Positions 28,653 to 41,610 of a stretch of 64,000 nucleotides of DNA are shown here, one piece after another. The DNA is from Taenia hydatigena (taxonomy: Eukaryota; Platyhelminthes; Cestoda; Cyclophyllidea; Taeniidae). A program made the position numbers and the translations under genes. Numbering within the stretch: the stretch's first letter is position 1; each line of letters starts with the position of its first letter. Where the stretch lies: the NCBI GenBank assembly GCA_036345935.2, contig JADWOT020000001.1, positions 25,189,886 through 25,253,885 of the forward strand. Direction: 5' to 3'. Below the pieces are notes generated by a model. It had not been told where the DNA came from. It saw nothing but the letters and a program-made list of their open reading frames with translations, and ran no database searches.

Positions 28653-31152
28653 GTAAGATTATTTAAAAGTATTCGGTCTCGAGCATACTCAGATCAGCAG
28701 CATGGCCTATAAGCCTGCTTATCTTTACTTACCCTTTGGTCTGAAAACCCTCTGTCAAAATTAAGATTCGCAAAGATTTGTTCACTATGCATTCCTTTTC
28801 TTGATTTTAACTCCTTTTAAATGAGGCTTCTTTAAGTTTAAAGTCCTTCGGGTGCAATTAGGATCCCATTAAGTTGGAGGAGCATTTTGGAGCTGGGAGG
28901 ACTGATGCAAGGTTGAATCTGGCTACAAGCCTTAACTTGTAAAATCCGTGGAATAGCCTGATTTTGCAATACTCTTATTTGATGGTATTGCTGAACAGCT
29001 GGATGATCAAATGGGACGCGTTCAAAGCCTCAACCTCTTAACAGTTGTTAGCCTTGCATTAGCTTTTGAGTCCTTAAAGCATTAAACCAGACTTGTCGAC
29101 TCTGCAAAAAAATCGTTTGCATCGTACTTTAATCATTAGAGGTCTGATGCGTTCACTTTTCCAATCTGCGCTTTAGTGTTTTGTTATAATATGACTCTAA
29201 TCTGACTCGGTTGGCTATGTTGGTGCCGATAGCAAGCGTGACGGCGAATAGGATTAGGAGCAACTTGTGAAATAATTTGCACATGTAAATGAGCAGATTG
29301 CGCCAAGAGGGCTATAAAATATGCGCCAACTGCTGCCATCAGCTTGATCTTTTGACCTCTAGGATGAAATGTAGCAACTGAAATGGCAGTAGTTGTAACA
29401 ATGTGCTTACTTCTGCCATGCAAATATGCAGCAGCAGTGGCAGCAATGCCTTTCCTCCTCTATCCATAGCAAGCATAATTGATAACAATGGAAAGAATAG
29501 TTAAATTGGGCTGTCCCTTTTGTCTCAAAACACTAACTTTAAGTGTTATTTTCCATTTTGAATAAAATATTTTAGAGGAATAAAAAATTAACTTCTGAGC
29601 CACATTTTATGTGTCAGCAAGCAAATTATCATTCTAAAATATAAGTGGATTCAAAACCACTTGTATTAAGTGTTTTATGAAAAGCACAATGAAAAGCGTG
29701 ATGCAAGATGCGCAATTCACGATAGGGAGTCACAATTTCATTGAAGTATTTATAAAGATTTGTGCAACAGGAGAATATAACTCGAAAGGAGTACGAATTA
29801 AACAACAGGTCATGGGAAAATTGTCGGCTTCTGTGAGGTTTAAACAAAGGTCAAAATGCCTGTTAGGCTTTTTGAAAGGTAAGACTGGAAAGTTTCATAC
29901 TGAGCCAATCGCCTGCTATTCGAATTTTATTGATCGAGTTAACACTAATTTATTCATTTTCACTAGCAATTGTAAATAGAAGCACTTCTAACCTTCCCAA
30001 TAGGGGTGATAGTTGGATTTCAAGGAAATAGCAAAATTGTTTGCTGTTACCGAGCAAAGACAGTTGTTTCTCAAAACCTCTTAAGGAATAGAATTCTGTC
30101 TCTCAAAGCATTACCAAGATGGCAAGACATCGTCTTGATGTGGTTGGTTTCGTCGCTTAACAATCTTTGATGCCAGCCCTAATTAAACATCAAGTGGTCC
30201 CACCTATGCTTCATTTGTGATCCACTGTTTACGAAGGGTAAAAACAATTGAATGCATTGCTCTTAAAGACAACGTTTCATTTGAAAATCATATATACTAA
30301 TTAATTCAAGCTTTTCTATTTGCTATTTGTGGCATCCAAAGGCACTACTACTAGAAAATCAAATCCAAAGTGGCCTACAAAACATTTAGATGAGAGTGAA
30401 ATCCCTACACTAATATAGTCATATGGCTGAGAAGGAAACACTTCGTACTTGAATGATCGTTTACCAGCGAAAAATGGATCAAAATCAAAGTATCGAAAGC
30501 AAAAGTTATTCCCTTGGCAATTTGGTGGGAGTAATTTATTTTATGGAGGCTATGAAGGTGGGTAAGACACAATAAGAGGTGACGAACAGATGAGCCAAAA
30601 AATTACCATTCCAAAATCCTTCACCGTTTTAGCAATGCATAAAACATCGCACATAAATGCTGTCGATAATCATCATTATCACTTGACAAGCCATTTCGCT
30701 AGGATGAGAAATCCATGGTGCTCTGCAGGAACAGCTGCTGCTTCCTTACTGAAACGACTCAAGTGCAAACAGGAAAGCTTTTCATAGTCAGGACTGGACG
30801 ATTGGACAAATGACTCCGCACCATCGCTTAGCTTAATGCACGTGCTTTTAACCGCTTATTATCTAGCGTTAGACAACCAAATAATCGCATTAAAAATAAG
30901 ACAAGCAGTTAGAATAGGAATTTTGCTTTTGGAAGCATAGCCCGCATGAAGGTTGGAGTGGCAGGAAGACGACGTTTAGTTGACATAGCAGTAAAGACTT
31001 ATACACAATTCATAAGATTGAGTTGTGCGCTTTTTGAATAGAGAAGCCTTTTTGCATTAAAAACGCTTTTCTTTTCAGTGCAAAAAGCAATGCAGCAAAT
31101 AGAGCACTTTTCAGTTAAGAATGATCATAATGAACTCATCGTACGTCGCATA

Positions 31153-31168
31153 ATTTTACTAGTAAAAT
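31153..31168. repeat. perfect 16-bp palindrome
   Basis: ATTTTACTAGTAAAAT equals its own reverse complement. About one such palindrome is expected by chance in 64 kb. Confidence 0.8.
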
Positions 31169-32233
31169 AGCATTCCATATGTATGTGAAGGCATGCTCTC
31201 AATATAACCAGACTCTAATTTACTGCGTTGGCGGTAGTCTAAGTGAACGTGATAAATAAGTAGTACATGCGGACATGAATTATTGTTGCCTCAAAGTGAA
31301 CATCGAACAGCCGATGCAGAATCGTAGTAGATGCCTTGCAAAAGGCATTAGCAAGGACAATGCTGTGTCTTTGTAAAACCTATTTAAAAGTAAAGCCAAA
31401 GGATTGGCAGATCAACAAATTTAATTGCATTCTTAGGCATCGAGCCGAATTGTGCAGAGAAAATGTCACGCATCGAGAGATTGAACAAAGTGATATAAGA
31501 AGCAATCATAAGATACCCCTGCGTGCCCTTCATAGATATTTTTTGCAGCACTTTAAAATTCTGTTAAAAAAGGCAAAGCTGCTAATTTTTAAAACCGTTA
31601 GCAAGGTTTTTTTCAGAATAGGCTAACCACGCCACCGTTGGAGCAGTAAGAATGCTGAAACACATTGCAGTATGCCATCAATTCTCAGAAAAGTGCCAAG
31701 GGACGCAGTCTCTAAAAACTAAGGTGACACAAGGGGCAACAATGCTTTTAATTAGGTCCATTTGTCATTGAAATATAAAGCTTTCTCAGCAGGTACAAAT
31801 CGACTAACTTTGTAGTTGCCGTTAAAAGCGTTGGTCTTAATCTGCGCATAGGATTTTTACAATAGTTCATATGCTTTGAAAGTCCTCTTGCCACTAAAGC
31901 TCCAATTAATGCAATAGACGAGTGGTTTCATAAGTTTTTATGTAAATTATTAGCATAGCTACGATTAGCCATTAATGGATGAAAACGTATAACACTGGAC
32001 GCTTAGTTGTCCTGTAAAGATTTTTGAGGTCCCTTCTGTCATCATAGTCATCTTTACTGATACGCTTTAAGAGAGCTTCCTGTTGGACAAAATCTTTGAG
32101 TCCGACTTCAGGAGGCCGTTTCCAGTGGTGTGTGCACCATCTCGCGATCACCTTTACCGCAAAGTTGATCTCACCATTTCTAACTTGCCAAATGCTCCCG
32201 AATAACGCACTAGAAGCCTCTTCTCTTTACAAT

Positions 32234-32267
32234 TGTAGATTAGCATTAACCGAAAGCTAATCCTACA
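32234..32267. repeat. bulged hairpin, 11 bp
   Basis: TGTA plus GATTAGC pairs with GCTAATC plus TACA across an 11-nt loop, with one bulged C at 32263. It lies about 160 bp upstream of the candidate terminal exon at 32424. Confidence 0.6.
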
Positions 32268-32423
32268 GCGGCTTATGTTTGACTTTACCACTGATAACGT
32301 CTCAGTCTATCCACACGACGGATGAAAACATAATGCACGATTGGATGTGTTTTAGATCTACTGAAGTACAGATCTTAATTCATAATCAAAATGCTATAAC
32401 TAATTTTTTTTTATTTTTTTTAG

Positions 32424-32557
32424 AAATGGCTAATGCTAAATTAGTATCACGCTTTGCCCCTCATTCTCTCTTCATGGTGGTGCTAGGTGCCGTACCGTTT
32501 GCCAACAATACCTTAAAAAAGATTAAGCATGCTACCGTTTTATTAGCACCAAGCTAG
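32424..32557 (+). CDS. candidate terminal exon, product unknown
   Basis: Seen: an unusually strong acceptor, two runs of T ending ttttttttag, is followed by AA and then MANAKLVSRFAPHSLFMVVL and 24 more codons to a TAG. An ATTAAA signal lies 39 bp past the stop. The two leading bases match the phase-1 exit of the candidate exon at 28591-28652. The C-terminal part has a hydrophobic run followed by a basic segment. Inference: the last exon of a plus-strand gene. The domain is not recognised, and the linkage to the upstream exon is a one-in-three coincidence at worst. Confidence 0.25.
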
Positions 32558-32595
32558 GAATTCCTACTGATGCCCGAGAAACAATAACTCGTCAA

Positions 32596-32601
32596 ATTAA
32601 A
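32596..32601 (+). terminator. polyadenylation signal candidate ATTAAA
   Basis: ATTAAA lies 39 bp downstream of the stop of the 32424-32557 candidate exon. The hexamer is frequent by chance in AT-rich sequence. Confidence 0.2.
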
Positions 32602-35600
32602 GGATAATTATAGTTATGAAAACCCAGTTATCACAAGCTGGCAAATAATACTAAATATTCAGTTGCTGCCGTAGAATAGAGAAGAAAGCTCGGTCACTCC
32701 GGATATAGTCCTGCTCTATTGGTATATTATTAAGCAAAGCACTTGAGTCTGAAGGTAGTAAGGCAAGTTTAACGGGCACTTGCTTCTTTTGAAGCGCCAG
32801 TTGTCTATTTTAGTTAAATAAAGGATGGGCTTGAGCCACAAAACCTATTGCAAAGCAAAAATCTGTTTGTACTGTAAAACGCAACATAAGCAACTTGACG
32901 GTTTGCTTCATCTTTATTATTATTTTCATTGCTGCATTAGAAATGCCAAAATTTTATGAGGTTGTAGCCCTACGCATTTAACAAAAAGCAAACATCTCTC
33001 AAAAAGCAATGCATATCTTAAATTGTGTTCACTTAATGTAGGCTTATCAATGCAATTTGCGTCACCTTAAGTTTCATAAGCCCTGACCGTATTCACTTTG
33101 TTTACAAAACTCGATTTATGCAATGCGCGTTTAGATCCTTACTAAACTTTGCTCGTTAAGCCTTCTTGCCATACAGTGCTTATATCTCTCGACCAATGAA
33201 GATGAAACATGGGATCAAAGCCTCATTCAGATGTTTATGCTATCGAGTGGGATGTATGTTGAATCAGTTGCCTCATGTTTCCCATAGCATGTCCACATCA
33301 TGGTCGAACCTCTACGAGTAGAAAGAGATCAAACTAAATTTGCGCCATGCAATCTTCTGATTAGAATATCGTTGAAGCCAAATGTATATGTCCGAATTTG
33401 ATATGAGCCTAGGTCACGTTATTACGTCAGCATGCTAAGCATGCATTATGGCTTCAGCGATGAATGCGTCATTTACCCAGGCTACCTTTCGATTCAACAA
33501 GGCGCAAACTTTGAATTTGATAAAGGATAGCCTCCATGGGCGAGGTTAAAAGAGTTCTATGTCATCATCGGAATAAAGGATAACTTGCAGCAGCACTATA
33601 CTGCGTGTATTATGCAGGTTATTTAGCCACATCTTTTTCATAGTGTTAGGATTTTGAAAGAACACAAAATGAACCCTTTGAAAGGATATGAATGGAGTTT
33701 TGTGAGACATCCTTACGTCATAATAGCCACCTTAACAGATGTGCATTTGGAGACGCTCTACTAAACAGAATTTTAGCAAGCTCACTTTTAAAGAGTCACC
33801 CCAAATAGGGATCACACCATAATCCCGAGTACCCTAACCACAAATTTGATTTCATCAATTCCGAACTGACGTATGTGCCCGACGGAAAGAAATTACGTCT
33901 TAGATGCATTCAAAAGGCACGCAAACAATTTAACATGATTTTTTTTAAACTTTGATATTCCTGCTCAATCTTCTACTGCACTCAAGTTGTAGATTTGGTA
34001 ATAAATTTCCTACACGTCTTTCAGAGCTGCGTTTATTTTACACGAGATCCCAAAAAGGGGCAAAATAATGTAACTGAAGTAGCTACACCGCGTTAAGTAG
34101 CAAACACGTGTTAAAAGTGATGTTTAGCAGAAGTGTTCCTTTTCTATTACGTTGTTTAATTTCAAAACAACTTATTTTCGAGTTCTCTAGATTCTAATTT
34201 TAGAATCTCTGCTCTGCTACTATTAAAAGTGACAAAGTAGGAAATCAGGCCCATAAGAATATGCAGAAAACTGGATATGAGTTGGCGAGAAATGCAAATT
34301 ATGTACCTAACTGCGGTTCTCCACTTTTCTGATTTTAATATGCAGAGTACGACTCATGCTAGTTATTCAGAAATGGATAAAATATGAAATGCTTCATTTA
34401 ATCAGAAGCAGAAGGTTAAATTTTTTGAAAGTGAGAATTTGGCTTCCCTGCGGTAGCAAATGACATAGTTAAGTAATAACTGTTAGACAGACAAGGGAAT
34501 TGGGAATTTTTCGTGACTTAGATGTGTCGAAAAGGAGCTGAATAATTTGGCAAGATTTGCTTAAAAGTGTGGTCATACTTATACAAAGACAATAGGAATT
34601 TCATAATTTACTGATAGATAAGTTGTATATCCAAACTTTGGGAAGCATATGTATTCTAATAATCAACAAAATCCAACGTTACCGAACTACATTTGCACAA
34701 GATTGATAAGTTACGAGTGAAGGAGGCAGATCATAACAAAATATTTTCATAGTTTAACTTGAGAAGCAATCATAACGATCAAAATGATTTAAATACGTTT
34801 TTATTAAAATAAATGTTAAATTCTAGAATACAAGCTACCCTTAAAATGCAAAGCCTTTTTCTTTCGATCACAAGTTGTTTTGTTAGATAAAGGCGTGATT
34901 AAACTAATTCGGATTAATCTTTAGCTAGTTGGGATTCTTTTTTAATGAACGAGTCTCGACGGTACTTTTATTTCATGCAGACTATGATTTTAATTAGATT
35001 TTGTGTCCATTGGAATTTTGTTAGCACAAGCTGCGCAGTTTTGATGTGGCCGAAGCAATTTTGTAACATCTGCTAGGATTTATTTCAGATTATTCTCAAA
35101 AAGATCTTATCTCATATGAACTCTGTGGATAGCAACAGAATTTATTACCATCACTATAACGTTCATTCGTTTTGAGCATGTTTTGCATCAAAGTCAGTTC
35201 AAACCAATCTGGACGCTTTGGATCAAGCATCTTTTTAATTTCGGCAACAGCAGATTCCATCCAGTGGACAAATTGTAAAAATGATACCCTAATTGGCGTC
35301 AACGGCAGATATGGATAAGCAGCGCCGACAAAGCTAATTATATCAGGCATATTTTGCCTCATTACCACGGATTGCCATTATTCAATTGGATGGCTACATT
35401 CACTGATCCAGCCAGGCACCAGACTTCATACATTCCACTCGATATCTGACATGGCTATTTTCTCTATACAGACACGGCAACAGCGAGGGAAAATAAAAGA
35501 AGTAATGAGTATTCCGGATATTATACTGCATATCCCCGATCACAATACATCAAATGAAGTTGCCTTTATTTGTTCTTAGAAGGCAATTTAACCATGCCAT

Positions 35601-36790
35601 CACAGTGATTAATCATGGTTCTGCTGTCAGGAGAAAGGACAAGCGGATACCACCGATTAATTAGAGAGGCAGCGTCTGCTATTGAGAACAGAGTGCTATT
35701 GCGCTAGTTGTTCTTTAAGACAAATAGGGCTTGTACAATCTCGACTTTTCTAAGTACAATGAAGGAAGTTAATAAAACCGTTATTATTGCCAATAAGTAA
35801 TCTAGAGCCTATTTTGCATGCATGCGCAAAAAGGGCAACTTTTGGTGCTGTGATCTCGTTCAAGTTGGCCGAAAACCATAAAACCTTAAGGTATAAGCCC
35901 ATAGATAACATTAAGCTTCGTGGCCTTTCTTTCAAAAGCAGAAAAATGCAAAAGATCGTCCGTATAATCATCGCCATATATAATGCCTTTACCCACAAAC
36001 AATCATTAGTGGGAATTGCTAATCCAAAGAGCAAAGTTGTCCTTTTTTACACCAACTTTATTTATGGCGGCAATAGATCCTACGGCAATTTCATGGAAAG
36101 AAAAACAACTGGAGGATACCAAGCATCCATTCTGCTACTTCTGCCCTTAGTACCCTTGGATAAAACTTATTAAGTCCTACGACAATTACACAAGCAGTGC
36201 TAAGGCCAATTATTATTCACCGAAATAACATAGATAAAAAAGAATGAAACATTCCTATTAATTGCAGCCACTTTAAAAGCATGGTATAAGTAATCTTCCA
36301 GTAATACGCTATTTTTTTATTGATGGCAGAGAAGCAAATATTGCAATCACTTAGCGCACCTGGAGAGCTTTAATTTGGATTTTAGCATTGCATGCATAAA
36401 TTTTTACGATTAAGAAATTGTAGGTGGTCCCAATCTGCTACTTCACTTTTTAATCAAATAACTTTAAAAGAAACCATTTATCTGAATTAAGCGAAAAATT
36501 TTGGTGCATTTAATTGCACTGACAACTATTTGTTTTTTGGGTTTGCTCTCAATGCTGCTTTTGTTTTATGCTTCTAACACCTCATCATTTCAAGCAGTGA
36601 GCATTATTAAACAGTTCTTAAATGCGTTTTCCTTAACTCGCGCTTTAAAAAGGCCGCATGTACCAAGATATTAGAGCAGTGGTGTGGTGCGCATATTTTG
36701 GAGCTAGCCAATTTGATGACAAAACCATTCGCTCTGACAATTATCCAGTGAGTAATTTAAGATCAAAATTTGTTTTTCCAAACAATACCA
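32602..36790. other. no supported gene
   Basis: AT-rich. A 128-codon plus ORF (35787-36173) overlaps a 94-codon minus ORF (35750-36034). Neither shows a known domain, and both are within chance length. GCATGC occurs as a pair, GCATGC-TAA-GCATGC, near 33430. Confidence 0.35.
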
Positions 36791-36890
36791 ATAGGGGCTA
36801 CGGCTACTAATATGGCCCGGAGGCCAGGCTGCTCCGTGGCAGCATAAAGACCGGGTCTCACGTGGCTCACCACCAAAACCCCGACTTAAA
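36791..36890 (-). other. GC-rich islet with two adjacent hairpins
   Basis: About 100 bp are much richer in G and C than the surroundings. Seen: TGGCC-CGGA-GGCCA at 36813-36826 and GCTGC-TCCGTG-GCAGC at 36828-36843, two perfect 5-bp stems separated by one base. Read on the minus strand the first loop becomes TCCG closed by C-G, the cUNCGg class of very stable tetraloop. A tandem GGCTAC pair lies just before it. This could be a small structured RNA, part of a degraded element, or chance. No promoter for it was identified. Confidence 0.3.
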
Positions 36891-39800
36891 CAAGTGAAGT
36901 ATTTTGCAAATTTATTGCGTACATGCTGCAGAAGTGGTCGATGCTGTTACTAGCATTTTGAAATTTGCTTTACTTTTTAATTCCATAATGCTATTTATTG
37001 CTACTGTAAATCGCAAGAAATCAAAAATATGCTCCCTTCATGATATAGATCATCGCCATATATCCACAAACTGCTTCCACCTCTAACGTGACCTTACTTC
37101 ATACCTTCTAAATACTTGGAAACAATTTTTAGTAGAATGGACTTCCCAATCATTGTAAGTTTAGGCTAAATGCAGCCCATAAGTGTCAGATTTTCTTTGA
37201 ATTGGGACAAATTAATGATGAGTAGAGCGTTCAATGACTTGCGTTTATTATTGTAACTCGATCGAATTACTAATTCTTTACATGTCTTGAGCATAAAAAC
37301 CAGCTACCACTTAAAAAAGAATATCTTTTCTCCCCGTTAAGGAGTGCTGACGTGGCGTATTCAACAAATGTACTGACTAAATGACTCGTAAATAGAAACG
37401 GCTTTTACGAATGTTGTGATTATGCAACCGACCACTTGGCGCATCGCTTTTGAATTCTCATTATATGTCCCTTCAATTTGTCAGAAAAAGCCTGGTTTCT
37501 TTGTGTGTCTTTAAAGCTACCTTTCAAGCCAGTACAACGCCTGAATTTGGCCCCATAATAGCTATTTGCTTCCACAGACGGAATAACAGCGATAGCATAA
37601 AGCGCGTTAGAAAGAAACGCAATTTGAACTTCAAATTTACTTAATCATCATAGAATCAATTAAAAATGCTTTTTAATGATTCGGTTATCCTTTTCCCAAA
37701 TTTCTAACGCCTGACTATTAAGAAAGTGTATGATAGATGCGAGAGTTTTCACAACTACCTCGCATTTGAAGCATAAAGGACTTTCTTTTGTCCAACATTA
37801 TCAAGGACGGCATCATTCAAGTGAATTCCAGCTCCTTGATATAGATGATTTGCAGGTGCGAATTAGTGGTTCTTTAAGAATCTAACTTGTTATAGGCTAC
37901 ACCACATTACTTTTCCCATTGGCAATGCAATACGGGATTCAATACTTCTGCCTTCAAGCTGCGTATGCTAAGGTGTTGCAACATAGGTAAGCAGTGCCTA
38001 CTACACTGTGCATCTAAGAAAATCCGATGTTTGTTTATATTGCTAACGAACTTATCCGTAAGAACAGGTGCGCAAATCAAACTCAAGCTTTATTCGAAGT
38101 TGAGTCATGATTTCACCATGTATTGCCACTTGGTAATAACAAAAGAATCTTTCGGTATCTTTATTCTGTTGTCTATTTCTTTTTTCCATAAAATCGGCGC
38201 GGCTCAGGCGTATTGGATTTAATGCAATCTTCTGGAATAAATTCTTTGACGCATTGATTAATGAGGTGGACAAAGCACATTGAAAGGAGCAGAGCTATCC
38301 GTGCCTCTCATGGAGGAATGCAATGGAGGTGTTAGTGTGGGCTCAGCTTATATTCCATTTATAAAAAATGCAGTTGACTGAGTAACGTCTCGAAGATCAG
38401 ATGTCTATACCGATCATTTGCATAGAATTAAGTACTTTCGTGTGCATCCAACAAATGTTGCTATCTAGATCCGTCTTCGCTATTAGCCATAGACCTTCAG
38501 GTAAAAGAAAGGGAAGAATTCCCTCTAATATTAAATAAAATATATAGGCGGAAGCCTAAATTTATGCTCCTATTAAAGGTTGCTACTCGATATTTTTACC
38601 TTCGGACCTTCTATCCTCTCAGTATAGTATAATCTGACTCTAAATCATAGCCTTCAGCAACTTCCGTAAATCTCCTTGTCTTATTTTTCTTTACTCATTT
38701 ATACTTTGCTGCATGGTATTTGTCTGGTACGACTCCGGTGAGAGCCTTAAATGCTGCAGTTCAGCTTCCAAAATGACCGTTTGAGTTGCATCAAATTGAC
38801 TGTGTGTCCGACATTTTTGCCACCAATGTTACTCACGTCCAGCCAAAATTAGTCGATCTTTGTAAAAAGTTGCCTTCATTTAAATCCATATTTGACGGTT
38901 TCTGCGTCTAACATCGCAAAACTTATGCGTTGAAAATGACTTGAACTTTACATGAAATATTATCGATTGTCTCTTTAATCAGCCTTTTATATGAGTCTTT
39001 AAGTCTTTTCGTAAAATCGGACCCCTGCTTCGTCGGATAGTAACTGGATATTTTGAGGATAAGCGTTCTAATTAAAGTTTTCTCTATTTAAAAAATCACT
39101 TAATCTCAAACGCAAGATCAGAATCCCCAGTAGCCGAGACATTAATAAATTGAACCACAAATGCGACTTTGTTGCCCATGCTTCCTAGAGGGATTGTATT
39201 TGTCGCACCCTTTGAAGCTCTTTTGAAATTTATATTCCACATTTTCATCGTTCGATGAAATTTATTTCAAAAGATGAGGCAAACCGTCTGCTTCTATTCT
39301 TTTCGTAATTTTCATTTTTACGATGCATTATAATGCCTGAACTTTCACACGCTACATTTTAGAAAATATAGATTGACAGAAAGAACGCTGAACAAAAAGA
39401 GGTGAGGTTATTTCCGTCAATTGTCATTACAGATTTTTGACATTTTGCTTTCACCTGCGATCTGTTCAGAGGTGCATCATCTCAAATAAAAAGCGATATA
39501 ACATCATAGGACTTTATTTTAGAGAAACTTGAAATACAGGCAATCCTTATTGTATCTACAAAATTTTATTTCTTTCCAGCACAGTGACATCTATGCTGAC
39601 CATATTTTTCCGCCTCCGTGTTATGTCCATATGCCCTTCATCCATTCAAAAATTCTTATTGCTAATTTTATACTTAGCAGTGATCAGAAATAAGAAGAAG
39701 ATAAAGGTTTATCACCCTCACTCCATTCATTCAAACACCTTTTGGAACATGGCCCTGTGGTTTCCCTTAAGAAACATGAGTTAGAAGGGGTAAGATCAAT

Positions 39801-41538
39801 ACTAATGCACTCTTGTAAGTTGCTAGCATAATAATTTGCTGTCACCTACTTTCAGCCTCATTTGCATTATCTTGAGAGTCTGCCCAGTAGTTTCTGCTAA
39901 ATAGGAGCATGTGAACAAATATTCTAAATATAATGAGCTTTTTAAGATGGTTTTATTTTTAAGTTGCAATCTCCAATTTTTTTCACCAAAGCATAACCTA
40001 GCTGGGCAATTGCAGCTTTTAAAAGGGGTCAGATCTTCAAAAGAAGGCGGTAAAATGTGGACTTATCCACCTCCTTCTATAGGTCATCTTCGCATTCCGC
40101 CTATTCCACCTTTTCCATCAGGCTTGTGGTTATGCGATTTCTGAGTTTTACACAATGAACGTAAAGGCTGCCACGCAGTGAATGAGACAGGAGTAAAAGT
40201 AAGGAAGGAATGAGGCTGTACCATCGTTTGTCCTACCTTAAGAGGGACAAAATTTTCGTTATTTTTTTCGGACAAATTCAAAATAATCAGCATAAGCCAG
40301 CTATATGCCAAAACAAAATTTAATTGCTTCTTACGCTCGGAGTTAATTTCATGACAGCCATTTGCCTCGTTCATTTTTAATTTTGATCATCTTCTTGTAA
40401 GTTTGATTAGCTAAAGGGAAATGGAAAACCTTTCTGCTATGTGTTAGCATAATGGCTACCACAGGAGTAATGAGAGTCCTTTTTACTGTATTGAATTCAC
40501 TGCCGCAAAAATATTAACCAAAAGGAAAGAGGGCAAAGAAGCAAAAAGAACTGTGTCATAGAAGCTTTTTACAAGTGGAAGTCAACTGATTGCTTGTTAT
40601 ACCCTTCATCTTTTTCCCATCAAACGTAAGATCCGTTTTCTCGTCTATCTTAAACAAGAGTACTAGGCCTTCCTTCCGGTAAGAAATGGAATCTAAAATT
40701 AAATTAACAAGGAAGAATGTAAGATCACATGAGAATTAAAGGAGAAAGCGTAAATTTGCGTTTTTTGGCCCAGCTGTTCTCTCTCACTTCACACACCTCC
40801 CACGCGCTCATCTGCTTAGCCGCTAGCCTATATGTGCATCCACTCTAAATTTCTATGCCCATTTTTCGCCGATTATTCTACTTATCTTTTGATTTCCCCC
40901 TCAACTCCCTATCCAAAATTCACTCCTTTACTAATTTTTTGTTAACTCTTCCAAAAATCCAATTCTCTGTTGTTTATTTTTGCATTTGTTTAAAACTGTG
41001 CTGATTTGGTCATCTATTTATTCATTTACCATCCTCTGCACTTTTTCGATTTGGCTTAACCCCTAATTGATCCCTTATCTTTCCATTCCACTAGGTGTTT
41101 GCTATCTATCCTCGCAGCGACTCTTGTATTAACCACAAAACTATACCATCTATGGCCCATTCTGCCCTAGAACTATAATTCACGCAGTACTTTTCTTAGC
41201 TCTTTGCTTTAATGCAGCTACTATACACGTCCGCCTATCTAAATGTATCTTTTAAATTAAATTACCCGTTTTATTTTTATAGACTTTGTGAATTTGTGAA
41301 GCGATACAGGAATACGGCTCTTCGCTTGCTATTTTTTACCTCTCCTAGCTCACTTATAAATGATGCAACATGTAAGTTTTTGCCATGAGAAACGAATTGA
41401 GTATTCAAAATGCATTATTTACCAGTCGACTTGCCTTAGGTGTGACAAAAGTTGCAAACAACAGTAAAACTGTACACTGCCTCCATTGTTGCTGCATTAA
41501 TTAAGTACAAAATTTAACAGGCAAAACGACAAACTTAC
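36891..41538. other. no supported gene
   Basis: Mostly AT-rich non-coding sequence. Plus and minus ORFs up to 96 codons are of chance length. Possible downstream exons of the gene starting at 43884 should lie here or further left, but none could be fixed. Confidence 0.35.
40770..41240 (+). other. pyrimidine-rich strand-asymmetric tract
   Basis: Several hundred bases of the plus strand are strongly C and T rich (for example tttgatttccccctcaactc), resembling the tract at 9600-9890 in style. No ORF or terminal repeats accompany it. Confidence 0.5.
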
Positions 41539-41610
41539 GTTGGGTACGTTCAGTGCATTTTCACTGGCTCTTCGAATGTTTGGAATAACATCAAAAATGT
41601 TTAGTTTGGC
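41539..41610 (-). CDS. exon of second minus-strand gene, product unknown
   Basis: Seen: on the minus strand an acceptor ending tttatcatttctag, 72 nt, and a consensus donor AAC|GTAAGT (41533-41538). The exon is 24 codons, phase 0 at both ends, beginning AKLNIFDVIPNIRRA and ending LNVPN. The sequence is amphipathic and protein-like. I do not recognise the family. It joins in phase to the candidate exon at 43210-43238 and, through it, to a start codon at 43884. The gene would lie just downstream of the SCYL2-like gene on the same strand. Confidence 0.45.

Larger units (their letters stand above)
28653..32423. other. possible intron or intergenic; no other gene seen
   Basis: ORFs here (for example 29677-29979 plus, 100 codons; 31336-31626 plus, 96 codons) are of chance length and lack domains. 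A 16-bp palindrome lies at 31153-31168, a bulged hairpin at 32234-32267, and a T-rich run ends at 32421 directly before an AG. Confidence 0.3.

Noticed and set aside
28709..28770. 19-nt micro-exon-like block on the minus strand before GTAAGT
   Set aside because: At this composition about twenty GTAAGT sites per strand are expected, and many have an AG within 30 bp by chance.
33303..33325. GGTTCGACC on the minus strand as a tRNA T-arm
   Set aside because: The flanking five bases do not pair and no acceptor or D-arm is present.
35750..36173. Overlapping sense and antisense ORFs of 128 and 94 codons
   Set aside because: Both are within chance length, and overlap in opposite frames is common where stops happen to be sparse.
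38837..38901. Exon-like block on minus strand (KPSNMDLNEGNFLQ) as next exon after 41539
   Set aside because: Phase fits, but the acceptor is poor in pyrimidines and nothing else supports the link.
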